Shown here piece by piece: positions 20,650 through 33,021 of a stretch of DNA of 64,000 nucleotides; the stretch's first letter is position 1; the number at the start of each line of letters is the position of its first letter. The notes below the pieces were generated by a model. That model saw nothing but the letters and a program-made list of their open reading frames with translations, ran no database searches and had not been told where the DNA came from. The stretch is taken from positions 4,805,001 through 4,869,000 of the forward strand of contig CATNEN010000033.1 in NCBI GenBank assembly GCA_950097015.1, written 5' to 3'. Source of the DNA: Macrostomum hystrix. Taxonomy: Eukaryota > Platyhelminthes > Macrostomidae. Made by a program: the position numbers and the translations under genes.

Positions 20650-22860
20650 TTATTGGTTGAGTACTATAGTCAGATAGAGTACTCAAATTGAAGCACAACA
20701 ACATACTTTTCACTCCATTACTTCACTAGCTTCACCTAATGAATCATATTTACTCTCCAATATAACACAAATGTAAAGATTTTCTAGAAAGGATAGTTGC
20801 TAAGTAATAATACAATTTCTTTCTTTCTGTGAAAGAAACTATACATGTATGAGTATATACAAGACATGAGCATTCTCACTCTGTATTACAATTGGCACCT
20901 TAAACTTGAAGCATAAAATATTATAAATTAGGGTATATATCTAGTAATTAGAATATAGTTTATTATAACCAGCATTGATTCACTGAAAAAATATTTTGAA
21001 CTAAGTAAAATTTTAAGAAATGGCTGAAAGACATAAAAGCAAAAATGTAAAAATTCAACAAATTTTATACTACAAGAAAAGTTATCAATATGAACTATAT
21101 AATAGCAAGATCTAGATACAAGAGAAAATGTTGTTTATTAAATTTCTTAGACTAGCCATTAAAAAGCAATATCATGTGTCAAATATATACAGATTTTAAC
21201 TTGTATAGCAAACATTTTATTATAGAGATATTAAAAGCTATACATATATAAACCATGCTTACAAAAATACAATATGAAATATATAACTATATGAAAATAA
21301 ATGAAATGAATGAAATATGAAAACTATAGCAGAGACAACCCGGGTTAATTAGATAGAGCAAGATAACTAGCAAAGGAAGAGATGAAAAACCAGCAGCTGT
21401 AAATAAACCTTGACATTGCTGTCCTAATTTATGTGGTTTAAGTTTTGCACCGCTTACATAAGAAGCAAAAGACATTGCAAAGAGCACGTGTTAATAAAGT
21501 GAGCTAAGCGATGTCCTGCAAATTCAAATCCGAACAGAAGTTTTGAAAATTTTAAACTCACGCTAGCTTGCAAATTCGACACTGCTATAAACAAATCAAG
21601 ATCATACGAGTTATGGTCATAAACTCTATTTCTGATGTTGAGAACTTTAAATGACGTTTTTATTCAACGCTTGTTTCTTTTTTAATCGAGTTTTTGCTTA
21701 TTAGAGCCCGTTTTTACGAAGAAACCGGCTCTTTATATTCATGGAGCGTGTTCCACGATGAGGGAATTTTAAATCGTCAGTGATGCCACAACCATCAAAC
21801 TGCACCACTTTTTTAAGTAACCGATTTAGCATGTGTTGAAGGCTTAAAAGAATACGTTATATTCTGAGTTGCTCATAAAGTGCTCATAATGTGTTAGAAA
21901 ATGTGCTCATAATGTGCATTTCCTTATAATTAAACAATTCTTCGACTGTTTGTACAGCACCTAAACTGCAATTAACCGAAATCCGAGTGAAAATTGCGTG
22001 TCAAATATACAGATGAATGCTTGATAAGATCACGATCGAGAAAGATGTGACGCTGCAGAAAAGATTATTAAGCAGATCAGATCGGAGATGAGCTAGATGC
22101 GGGACAGATGAGACACGGGAGAGGCGTTGCGAGGACTCGGCCTTGTTGGCGGGATTTACCGAGTCCTGCTCTGGATACTTGAAGCAGACGTTGTCCGCTG
22201 CTCTGCCAGTATTGACTCGGAGAGCCCATACATCGTGGTAGACGCAATAATGGGTTAAAAATGATTGTAAAAATGTGCATGCATTCATTTGCGCCTAGGT
22301 ACTTTTGCGGAAACGCCTGAGGACAGAAAATTCGCTAAAAAATAAGCGAAACAATCAGCTAATCAGCTATAAGACAGCGAAACCCCCTATGGGTGGCAGC
22401 TCAGCATTTGCTGCTCAGACACACCTGCAGGCCTCACTGGCTGTTGCGTCGAGTCCAATTTATACGAGTTTAGCATTCCTATCTCAGTGTCTGCTGTGCC
22501 TGTTTTGGCTATCTTTTTTATAGCGTTAAAATTTTGTTTAAAACTGCTTGTTGAGAATGGAGAATTGGCCTCAGCTCTGATAAGACTTGTAGAAAATGGT
22601 TCGGAAAGGATTGGCGTATCTCCTCGCATATAGCAGTTGCAGAATTTCTGCAAGAAGATGACGTCTAAAAGAATGGGCGAGGCACCAGCATTCTTTGCCG
22701 CTTTAATTGTTTTGATTAGCTTATCTGTAGTGACCATGGGGCTTTGGCTCTTTCATTTTTTGTCTGTCTCTGACAGGTGGTTACTATTAGCAACACAGAG
22801 AATCGATAAGGCGGCCAGAATGTGGTCGGCGTCTTTGCCTATCAAAATATTCTTTGGCAT
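20650..22860. other. Long AT-rich spacer
   Basis: No exon, RNA gene or repeat recognised. It separates the divergent zinc-finger and vWA genes and must hold their 5' regions. Confidence 0.5.
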
Positions 22861-22863
22861 GCG

Positions 22864-22870
22864 CATAAAA
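22864..22870 (+). promoter_or_regulatory. TATA-like box for the vWA gene
   Basis: CATAAAA about 110 bp before the ATG at 22976. Position fits a promoter, but the match is modest. Confidence 0.3.
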
Positions 22871-22975
22871 ACCCCCTTAGCCAGTTGAAGCAGTCTTCTG
22901 AGTCCCAGCTCTCCTCTGCTCACTCTGTGCTCAACTCTGGTCGAATACTTTCTCACTGAGTAGCATAGCAACAGC

Positions 22976-25900
22976 ATGGCAACAAGCCGCAACGCGCTCC
23001 TGGCGGCTGCGGTCTCGGTCGTCGTCCTGCTGGTCGTCAGCGGGCCGCAGTCGGCAGTCGCCGGCTCTGTGACCTGCAAGCCTAGCCCGCTGGAGATTGT
23101 GTTCGCTATCGACGTCTCCTCATCACTGACCCGGTCCGACTTCGCCAACCTAAAGAAATTTCTGCAGGCCATGGCCGAGCACCTGCCGATCGGCGAGGCC
23201 CAGACCCGGCCTGCTGTCATCAGCTTCTCTACCAATGTCAAGGTGAGGCCCCCAAAAAGCAGAAACCAAGCTTTTCTAGGCCTTTCTAGCTATTCTAGGT
23301 GACATTGCACCCGTCAGTACGATGATTGTTCTGTTTTCATAAGAGACTGTTATCGAAATAATCATCGCTGTGGTCATCAGAAGCGATCATTTATTTAAGT
23401 CATAGAGCAGTCAAAAAGACGGTCATTCCATTGATCAAAGAAACAGTCATCGACGTGGTCATAGAAACTGTCATCGATGTCGTCATAGAGGTAGTTATCG
23501 ATATGGTCATAGAGACAGTTATCGATATGGTCATAGAAACAGTCATCGATGTCGTCATTGAGGCTGTCATCAATGTGGTCATTGAGGCTGTCATCAATGT
23601 GGTCATTGAGGCTGTGATCAATGTGGTCATTGAGGCTGTCATCAATGTGGTCATTGAGGCTGTCATCAATGTGGTCATTGAGGCTGTCATCAATGTGGTC
23701 ATTGAGGCTGTCATCAATGTGGTCATTGAGGCTGTCATCAATGCCGTCAAAAAGGCTCATAGATTTTGTCGAATGCTCAGATGCAGCAGTCACATCTGGG
23801 ATCACAGACGCTCACACACGCCAACCCGCATCTGATGCCCAGGTTGAGGTGGACCTCGGCGACGCAAACGACCTGCAGAGCTTCAAGAACGGCATCGACG
23901 CCATCCCCTACTACCGCGGCTTCACCGCCACCGGCGCCGCAATGCAGACCGCCCGGCGCACCGTCTTCACCAAGGCCAGACCGGGCGCCTCCAAGCTGCT
24001 GGTGGTGGTGACAGACGGCAGGGCCAACTACCCCGGCAGCCGGGCTGAGGCCATCGCGCTGGTCCGCTCCGAGTCCGAGGAGCTGCGCAACGCTGGCACC
24101 AGGATTCACGCCATCGGCATCGGCGAAATCTGGCTGAAGTGAGACCGAGCTCGAGTGGGATGGGATCGGATTGGGTGGGATGGGATCGGATTGGGTGGGA
24201 TGGGATCGGATTGGGTGGGATGGGATGGGATTGGGTGGGATGGGATCTGATGGGGTGGGTTGGGATTGGGTATGTGCTGGTGGATGGGATTTGGTATGTG
24301 CTGGTGGATGGGATTGGTTATGGGCTGGTGGATGGGATTGGGTATGGGCTGGTGGATGGGATCAGAATTAAAATTAAGAATATAACAAGCAAGCGAGAGA
24401 AATGAATTTAAATTTTTCACAGCAGTCACTGATTCGCAATCGCATTGTCTGCATCCAGTTAACCTTTTCTCCCAACACCCACCAGGGACGAACTGGTCGC
24501 AATCGCCGGCTCGGACGACTACTCGATGATCCACGATTTCGGCGGACTGAAGGCCCTTGTCAACAGCCTGGTGAAGGACATCTGCAGCGTACGCTGCGAT
24601 GACCTCGGCGAGGAGAGCTTCCCGGGCCAGTGTTTCAGCGGTACCCAGCGGGTGGTCAATGTTAAGAAGACTCACAACAAGGCACTGAGCCGCTGCGAGA
24701 AGGACATCACCTACGAGTACAAGTACTGCGGTGAGCTGCAGTTTGCCTTCTAGCTTCTCTCACAGAAATAGGGTTTCCCTTGACAAAAAAGGGTTTCTTT
24801 TGATAATAAAGGGTTTCCTACCCTTGACAACAGAGGACTTCCATTGGCAACAAACGGTTTCCCTTGACAACAAACGGTTTCCCTTGACAACAAACGGTTT
24901 CCCTTGACAACAGAGGATTTCCTTTGTCAAAAAGGGTTCCATCGTCAGCAAAGGGTTTCCCTTGGCAACAAAGGGTTTCCCTTGGCAACAAAGGGTTTCC
25001 CTTGGCAACAAAGGGTTTCCCTTGGCAACAAAGGGTTTCCCTTGGCAACAAAGGGTTTCCCTTGAAAACAAAGGGTTTCCTTTGTTAACAATTGGCTCAG
25101 ACCTAAAGCCCTAGCTTGAGATCAAGATTTTCTAGCATGTCTGTTGTTAGTTTATGTTCGTTATGCTTGTGACGGAGATCAGCAAGTTCCTTATACGTTT
25201 TGCCAGGTAATTCCCACCTCTGCAAGGATGTTGATGTGACCATTGAGGACTGCGTGAACGGAGTCCGCAACGTTGTCACCACCTGGGAAGACTTCGATAT
25301 TAAAGCGCAGAAGTGCGTCCTTCGGCGCTCCGTCCAGCAGATGGACTGCAGTGAGTGAAATTACGAACGCTTAAGGGCACCTCTTTTAAATGCCTACCCC
25401 AAAACTATTTTTATCAGCTTTTGTCCTTAGCCTGATTCGGCTCCGACCTTTCGATCTCCCCTGCAAACACAAACGTCACTCCCTCAAACACCAACCTCAC
25501 ACCCTCAAACACCAACCTCACTCCCAAAAACACCAACCTCACTCCCTCAAACACCAACCTCACTCCCTAAAACACCAACCTCACTCCCTCAAACACCGAC
25601 CTCACTCCCTCAAACACCAACCTCACTCCCTCAAACACCGACCTCACTCCCTCAAACACCAACCTCACTCTCTCAAACACCAACCTCACTCCCTAAAAAA
25701 CCTAACTTACTCCCACAAGCATCCACCGCACATCCACATCCACTCACCTCACTCCCTTATCTTTCCGTTTCCAAGACGCTATTGAGGAGTGCAAGGAGCC
25801 CGTGGCCGAGATCATGTTCCTGCTGGACAGCTCGGGCTCCATGAGCGATCAGGATTGGCGAATGCAAATCAACTTCGTCCACAAGATGGTCAGCAACATG

Positions 25901-27819
25901 AAGGTGGCACCGGGCGCCATTCACGTCGGCGTCATCGTCTTCGGCACCGATGCTTGGAACGACGTACCACTAGGCTCCATCGGTTCGAAGCCGCAGCTGC
26001 TGCAGCGGGTGCTCGCTCTGCAGCGGCGCATCAACCAGTGGACCAACACCGGCGATGCCATCAGCCTGGCGCGAAGGGAGTTCACCAGGCTATCTCGGCC
26101 CGGCGTATCCCGCATGGCCGTCCTGATGACCGACGGAGAGAGCAACCGCGGCGCCAACGCCATCCAGGAGGCCGCCAAGCTGGAGAGCGAGGGCACAACC
26201 ATTGTTGTCATTGGCGTTGGCAAGGATCTCAAGAAGTGAGCCCCGAATCTCAGCACCCCGAATCTCAGCATCCCGAATCTCAGCATCCTAAATCTCAGCA
26301 TCCCAAATCTCAGCATCCCGAATCTCAGCATCCCGAATCTCAGCACCCCGAATCTCAGCATCCCGAATCTCAGCATCCTAAATCTCAGCATCCCAAATCT
26401 CAGCACCCCGAATCTCAGCATCCCAAATCTCAGCATCCCGAATCTCAGCATCCCGAATCTCAGCATCCCGAATCTCAGCATCCTGAATAATGCAAAACTA
26501 TCCCCAAAACATTTTCCAATCTCCAGGCAGGAGCTGCAGGCCATCGCAACGCCGCCGCTCGCTGACCACCTGTTCTACGCCACCGACTTCAACAAGCTGA
26601 TGGACTGGGCCGCCAAGATCTCCGAGGAGACTTGCGAGAGCATCACCCCGCCAGATCCCAGCCTGTGCGACCTGCCGCCAAAGCGGGTGGTCTCCGCCTG
26701 CTACAACAGCCTGCAGAAGGTCACGGAGATCAAGTACGAATTCGACGCCCAGGGCCGCTGCAACAAGAAGATGCTGTCGCACACCATCAACCCCTGCAGT
26801 GAGTCACTTTTTAGGGCCAGAAATCGCACGAAAAAGGCTTTCAAACCCTAAATGCTGTCAACATTCATTCGTCCCAACAACAGAGGTGATTTGCACCGAC
26901 CCCATCAACGGCAACCAGTACTACGAAGGCGAGAACTGGAAGTCAGAGTGCGCCACCTTTGTTTGCCGGCGGCCAACCTCCCAGACTGAAGTGTTCAAGC
27001 CCACCGCACAGGGTGAGTTTTGCTTTCAACTCTACTCAAAGTGGAGTGCTGAGTACCTTTTAGTCAGAAGTGTGAAGCTCTGATTGCCAGACTATAAGCT
27101 CCCCCCGGCTGTGTGAGGTTTAGGTGAAGATCAGGAGTGAAGTGGGGTGAATTTCGGAGTGGGGTGGATGAAGATCGGAGTGGGGTGGGTGAAGATCGGA
27201 GTGGGGTGGGTGAAGATCGGAGTGGGGTGGGTGAAGATCGGAGTGGGTGGGTGAAGATCGGAGTGGGTGGGTGAAGATCGGAGTAGGGTGGGTGAAGATC
27301 GGAGTAGGGTGGGTGAAGATCGGAGTAGGGTGGGTGAAGATCGGAGTGGGGTCGGTGAAGATCGGAGTGGGGTGGGTAAAGGCTGGCCATCTGAGTGGTG
27401 TGGGGTGAAGATCGGATTGGGTGCGGTGAAGACCGGGTTGCGGTGGGTAATAATCGAAGATTATCGGAGGTTTAGGTGAAGATCAGGAGTGAGTGAAGTG
27501 GGGTTTAGATCGGAGTGGGGTGGGTGAAGATGGGAGTGGTGTTGGGTGAATATTAGAGGGTTGCGGTGACGATCGGAGTGGGCTGGGCTAAAGATTGAAA
27601 TTTCTCACCTCTCTACTATCAGTAGCTTGAAAGTGCATTCTCCCGAATCTCTCCGCAGAGTGCCCTGGAATTGAGAGCCGCTGCTACAGCACAACAACCA
27701 GCGACAACTTCAAGTGCCACGATGACCGTGGCGGCCTGTTCGGCCACTGCAACTGCCGGGCCGCCAACGGCAGCCCGCTGCTCCGGGTGATCACAGCCGA
27801 CGCGAACGCCAAGCCGTGA
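22976..27819 (+). CDS. Secreted protein with two vWA domains and Cys-rich modules
   Basis: Eight exons join in frame (22976-23242, 23843-24138, 24486-24730, 25207-25350, 25776-26235, 26527-26798, 26884-27012, 27659-27819) to 657 residues. A signal peptide (about 1-29) leads into vWA-1 (about 36-215) with a complete metal-binding MIDAS site: DVSSS, TATGAA and VVVTDGR. vWA-2 (about 325-510) has DSSGS, NTGDA and LMTDGES. Between and after them are cysteine modules of about 35-48 residues with a shared C..G.R.VV...C pattern, ending in a short Cys-rich tail. vWA domains with MIDAS bind ligands through a divalent cation, so an extracellular matrix or adhesion role like matrilin is likely, but no orthologue is recognised. 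Introns after the Cys modules are all phase 1. Six of seven introns carry their own array. Confidence 0.88.
23401..23755. repeat. Minisatellite in vWA-gene intron 1, 24-bp unit
   Basis: Unit TCATCAATGTGGTC plus ATTGAGGCTG, about eight clean copies at the right, with diverged GTCATAGAAACAG-type copies to the left. The gradient shows expansion from one side. Confidence 0.9.
24155..24372. repeat. G-rich repeat in vWA-gene intron 2
   Basis: Units of about 20 bp, GGGTGGGATGGGATCGGATT, then a related GCTGGTGGATGGGAT form. It starts about 16 bp after the 5' splice site. The sense strand has closely spaced runs of three guanines, a G-quadruplex-type pattern. Confidence 0.9.
24765..25085. repeat. Minisatellite in vWA-gene intron 3, ~20-bp unit
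   Basis: Units such as AAAGGGTTTCCCTTGGCAAC, with CTTGACAACAAACGG variants on the left. About 15 copies. Confidence 0.9.
25465..25705. repeat. Minisatellite in vWA-gene intron 4, ~21-bp unit
   Basis: About 11 copies of a unit formed by CCTCACTCCCTCAAACACC plus AA or GA. Pyrimidine-rich, ending 70 bp before the acceptor. Confidence 0.9.
26238..26490. repeat. Minisatellite in vWA-gene intron 5, 15-bp unit
   Basis: About 17 copies of CATCCCGAATCTCAG. The first unit begins directly after the 5' splice site (gtgagCCCCGAATCTCAG). Confidence 0.95.
27115..27600. repeat. Minisatellite in vWA-gene intron 7, ~20-21-bp unit
   Basis: Units of GGTGAAGATCGGAGTGGGGT and variants, about 20 copies, more degenerate at both ends. 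G-rich on the sense strand. Confidence 0.9.
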
Positions 27820-28018
27820 GAGCTGCCAGCGCGGCTGTTGCAGTTCTGAAGTCGCTTGTTTGTTTTAAACGGATTTTTTAATTTGCTATGCTATTAAAAA
27901 CAAAAAATAATCTGGCACGATACAAGTATTAGACCGCAGATTACAATCAATAGGCAATACCTGTCAGATGCATGCTATGATATATTGCTAAACAAATGTA
28001 TTCGATAAATATTAACGA

Positions 28019-28024
28019 AATAAA
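28019..28024 (+). promoter_or_regulatory. Poly(A) signal of the vWA gene
   Basis: AATAAA 200 nt after the stop codon at 27819. Confidence 0.55.
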
Positions 28025-28224
28025 ACTTATAACAAGAGTTCCGCTTGCACATGGCTCCGAGGAGCTCAAAGTCCGATAAAATTAGCTCCCATTCAACATG
28101 CTGGCTGCTTGTTCTGATCGTTAATTTTTTGGGGACCTAATCACTAACCACTTTCCCTCCATAGGGTTGTTAGCAGGTCTGTAACTCTATGCCTTGGTCA
28201 CGAATTATATTCATTTTTTTTCGC

Positions 28225-28755
28225 TAGTCACCCCGTCACATTATTGTCACTCCGTCACATTATTGTCACTCCGTCACATTATTGTCACTCCGTCACATTA
28301 TTGTCACTCCGTCACATTATTGTCACTCCGTCACATTATTGTCACTCCGTCACATTATTGTCACTCCGTCACATTATTGTCACTCCGTCACATTATTGTC
28401 ACTCCGTCACATTATTGTCACTCCGTCACATTATTGTCACTCCGTCACATTATTGTCACTCCGTCACATTATTGTCACTCCGTCACATTATTTTCACTCC
28501 GTCACATTATTGTCACTCCGTCACATTATTGTCACTCCGTCACATTATTGTCACTCCGTCACATTATTGTCACTCCGTCACATTATTGTCACTCCGTCAC
28601 ATTATTGTCACTCCGTCACATTATTGTCACTCCGTCACATTATTGTCACTCTGTCACATTATTGTCACTCCGTCACATTATTGTCACTCCGTCACATTAT
28701 TGTCACTCCGTCACATTATTATCACCCCGTCACATTATTGTCATCCCGTCACATT
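28225..28755. repeat. 19-bp minisatellite, left part
   Basis: About 28 near-perfect copies of TTATTGTCACTCCGTCACA. It is interrupted by the Gypsy element at 28756-34032 and resumes at 34033. Confidence 0.97.
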
Positions 28756-28908
28756 TGTAAGCCGCCGAAAACGAGATTGTAGCGTAGACCAAATTCTCGC
28801 CACTTTAAGGCGTCAACTCACTCGCTTATATTTTGACGATTAATGTACATCATTGTACAGCATGCAAACGTACATAGCGCGTGCAAACATGTTGCCAACA
28901 ATCTTACA
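28756..28908 (-). repeat. 3' LTR of Gypsy 1
   Basis: 153 bp bounded by TGTAAG...CTTACA on the plus strand, identical to the copy at 33880-34032. Confidence 0.95.
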
Positions 28909-29143
28909 ATGCTCTCCTTCTTCGAAAAAAAAGTGTTCCACTCACTTTTACAATATTCGAGTTTCTAATTTAATAAAAAAAAGAACGAGTTATTTTGTAA
29001 AAAAAATATTTATATTACGAGCGTATTGTTGCAACAGTAACTCAATGGAATAATAAAATAGGAAGATAAAATGAAAAAATATTGATCTGATATAAAAAAA
29101 ACTGATCTGACAGCAGCGTTTGCAAAAATATCTAACATTATTT

Positions 29144-32100
29144 TCAATGGGTATAAACTTCACCGAAAAACTCTGGAGGAGCACGGGTCCTTTCACTGCG
29201 ACGTAATTCGACAACGATAGGGGCGCCGGCTGGGGCGCCGGCTGGGGCGTCGACTGGAGCGCCGACTGGGGCGCCGACTGGGGCGCCAGCTGGGGCGCCG
29301 ACCGGGGCGCCGACTGGAGCGCCGACCGGGGCGCCGACTGGAGCGCCGACTGGGGCGCCGACTGGAGCGCCGACTGGGGCGCCGACTGGAGCGCCGGCTG
29401 GAGCGCCGACTGGGGCGCCGACTGGAGCGTCGACTGGGGCGCCGACTGGGGCGCCGACTGGGGCGCCGACTGGGGCGCCGACTGGACTGGCCGCCTTGCA
29501 GGACTTCAGGCGATTGAAGTGCACGACCCGCTTCTTCCGCGCGTTGGTCTCGAGCTGAATGCGGTAGATAACATCCGAAATTTTCTTTTTAATACGCCAT
29601 GGCCCGGTCCACCAGCGGTGAAATTTGCGGCACTCACCTTGCTTGAGTGCTGGATTGTGTAGCCATACCAGATCGCCCTCGCTGAAAGCTTCGCCGTGGC
29701 ACCGCTTGTCGTACTCCACCTTCTGGTGCAGCTGCGCTGTCTCCAGGCTTTGCCTCGCCCTCTCGTGCGACGTCTGCATGCGGGTCCGCAATTCGGCCAC
29801 CCACTCGCACGGGCGGCGGTCGTCAGGCGCCAGACCTCCGTAGGCCAAGTCCAGCGGCAGCCGTAGTTCCCGGCCGAGATGCATCGCCGAGGGTGTCTGA
29901 CCAGTTGACTTGTGTACTGAAGTGCGGTAGCCCATGAGTGCAATCTGCAGATGAAGGTCCCAGTCTCGCTGGTTCTCGTTCACCCAGGCTCGCAGCAGCT
30001 GCACCAGCGTCCGGTTCATCCGTTCGCAGCCGCCGTCTCCTTCAGGGTGATAGCCTGTCGTCCGCGTTTTGTCGATCTGCAACATCCGCATCGTCTCTTT
30101 AAACAACTGCGACTCCCAGTTCCGGCCCTGGTCCGTGTGCACTGACTGCGGAACTCCGAAGCGAGCCACCCACTCGTTGACAAATGTGCGGGCTGTAGTC
30201 TCAGCGTCTTGGGATGGCAGTGGGAAGGCCTCGGTCCATTTGCTGAAGGTGTCGATGACGACCAGGATAACTGAATTTCCTCGCTCAGTTCTCGGCAAGC
30301 CCACCATGAAGTCCATTTCAAGTCGCTGACCAACGCTGCCGATTGCCATGCTCTGCAGAGGCGCCCGCCTGTGCTGACCGGAGTCCTTCAGTCTTGCGCA
30401 TTCACTGCACGTGGCGCACCAGTCAGAGACGTCTGCTGTCATTCCAGGCCAGTAGAGTCGCGCCCTGATCTTTTCGATGGTCTTCTGCGTACCGCAGTGG
30501 CTGCCGCTCGTTCCAGCATGAGCTTCGGCGAAAACATCGTGCTGCAGACTTTCCGGCACCACCAGCTGCTGACAAATGGCGCTGCCATCATCTGACTCCC
30601 ACCGGCGGCACAGCAGACCGTCTACCAGCGTCAGCCGCTGGAACTCGGACAGAAGCTGCCGCTGCCGATTGCTCCAGCTATCTGTCTCCGCCTTTGCTGG
30701 TTGTCCGCCAGTTCGCAAATAGTTCGCCAGCTGCTGCATGCACCGATCCGCTGCCTGGGCTCGCCGAATTGCGCTGTCATCTTTGAACTCGACAGAGAGG
30801 GCAGAGCCGCTGCACAGGCAGGGATCTTTTCGACACGGTCGCCGACTCAGTGCGTCTGCATTGCCATGTTTTTCGCCCTTGCGGTACTCAGTCTGGTAGT
30901 CGAACTCGCTGAGTTTGTCCAGCCACCGGGCCAGCTGACCATCAGGATCTCGGAAACGCAGCAGATGAATCAGCGATGCGTGGTCAGTGCGCAGGGTGAA
31001 TTTCTTTCCCAGCAAATAGCTGCGATAGTGACCGACGAAGTGCACAATTGCCAGCAACTCTCGTCTCGTTGTGCAGTAATTTCGTTCTGCCTTGGACAGG
31101 ATTCGACTGCCGTACGCCACCACCTGTGTCCTGTCACCACGGCGCTCCTGTAGAACTCCTGAGATAGCCACGCCGGAGGCATCGGTGTCCAGCACAAACT
31201 CGGCGTCTTCTGCGAATGTCGGCATGATAAGGACCGGGCTGGATGTCAGGCACTGCTTCAGTTGATTGAATGCCGCTGAGCACTCCGGAGACCAGTTGAA
31301 AGCCACATCCTTCTGCGTTAGTTCGTACAATGGCGCAGCAATCTCGCTGTAGTTTTTGACGAACTGACGATAGTAGCCGCACAGTCCCAGAAACTGCCGC
31401 ACTTCTGAACGGTCCTCAGGCATTGGCCACTCCTGTACTGCCTTTGCCTTGTCCGGATCAGTTGTCACACCGTCCTTGGAGATTCGAAAGCCAAGAAAAG
31501 AGATTTCTTGATAGCACAAGTGGCACTTTGTCGGCTTTAACTTCAGATTTGCGGTTCTAAATTTCTGCAGCACAAGCTGAAGTCTCCGAAGATGCTCCTC
31601 GAATCCTTTCGAAATATTACTACGTCATCGAGAAATGATAGACACACTTCCCACCGAAGACCCTTCAGCACAAGTTCCATCAGTCTCGAGAATGTGGCAG
31701 GCCCGTTGCAGACTCCTTGAGGCAGCCTCTTGTACTGGAACAATCCCTGTGGCGCAGGAAATGCCGTTTTTTCACGACTCTCCGAGTCCAACATCACCTG
31801 AGAGTAGCCGCTGGTGAAATCTAGCGTCGAAAACATCGTGGACCCTGCCAAGGCGTCGATCAGATCGCTGGTGTGAGGCAGTGGATGACTGTCCTTCACG
31901 GTCACAGAGTTGAGCAGTCTGAAATCGTTCACGAAACGCAAACTACCGTCCTTCTTCTTCACCAGGATGACTGGGCTCGACCATGGAGAACTCGACGGCT
32001 CTACGATGTCGTCTCGCACCATCTGCTCGACCATCTCCGACACCGCTCGCTGGTTCGGAGGCGATAACCGCCGAGGAGGTACTCTGATGGGCTGGGCCGA

Positions 32101-33021
32101 CCCCGTGTCGATTTTGTGGTCTAGCAGTGTAGTGCAGCCCAGGTCGTTCGGACTCTTTGAAAACACATCTCGGTACTGATGCAGCATATCCTTGACACTT
32201 CGGACTTGATTGGCTGTCAGATTGTTCTCATCGATATGCACTTGCGCTACAACATCGGGTCCATGCTCAATTTCTTGGTCGTTCACTGACTCAACATGCA
32301 TTAGCGACTCCGTCTCCATCGGCTCGAAACTCCCCAGCTTGGTTCCGGGGTAAAAAGTATGAGGCTTAGTGTCCGTGTTGACATAGTGCACAGCGATGAG
32401 TCCGCCTCGCATCACAGAGAGGCTGCGCGCTCCACACAGGACATTTGAGATTTCCTTTGAATTGTCGGGCTCAAAGATTCCGCACTCACCATTAACAGCA
32501 GTCGCTGATCCAGTCGCAAGTCTCGCAGGAAACACGATTTCATGACCAGCGGGTACAGTTGTACGGTCCACCACTTCAACGGCGAATGCACCACTCCCTT
32601 GTGCTGAAGATTCCATTTTTACTAGCTGACCGCACACACTGAGCGTTTGCCGATTGCAGTCGATGATGCAGCCACAACTTCTCAGGAAATCTGCACCCAA
32701 CAAAAAATCCTTCGCCAGATCGTTGACGATCAACACCTCCTGCCGAACAGTCGCAACACCGAAACTCAGCTGCACTTCCTGCCAACCACAGGCTGCCAAA
32801 TAGTTGCCGTCTGCTAGCTTCAGATGCACGGGAGTCGCCAACGGCAAGAGTTTCTCATTCAGCTTACGAAACAGGGAACTCGACATCAGCGACTGTGAAC
32901 ACCCAGTGTCAACCAAACAGCTGGCAGGGACACCCATCGGCAGAATGCGGCACTGCACCAGCATGTTGGCGCCGGTGGCTGAGCAGGACACCTCCAGGAC
33001 TGGCTGCGCCGGGATTCTCAC
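29144..33021 (-). pseudogene. pol: Gypsy 1 pol, frameshifted in RT
   Basis: The frame begins by a -1 shift from the end of gag, as usual in this group. First part (to about 31612): aspartic protease with LVDTGCS and LLGADFL, then RT palm ending in the catalytic FLDD motif. The frame breaks two to five residues after FLDD and continues in another frame to 29144: RT thumb, RNase H (DTDAS), integrase zinc finger (HHCC), DDE core with HTDQGRN and a CERMNRT segment, and a GPF/Y-like RRWWTGPW module. The tail is a long VGAP repeat ending in RRSERTRAPP. A one-base loss is the simplest explanation for the break; a sequencing error is possible given identical LTRs. Confidence 0.9.
29218..29490 (-). 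repeat. 12-bp coding minisatellite in Gypsy 1 pol tail
   Basis: About 22 copies of GGCGCCGACTGG, coding for a four-residue PVGA repeat at the C-terminus of integrase. The unit is a multiple of three, so copy number can vary without breaking the frame. Confidence 0.92.

Noticed and set aside
28225..28755. CRISPR-like array
   Set aside because: Units are head-to-tail with no unique spacers; eukaryotic minisatellite.
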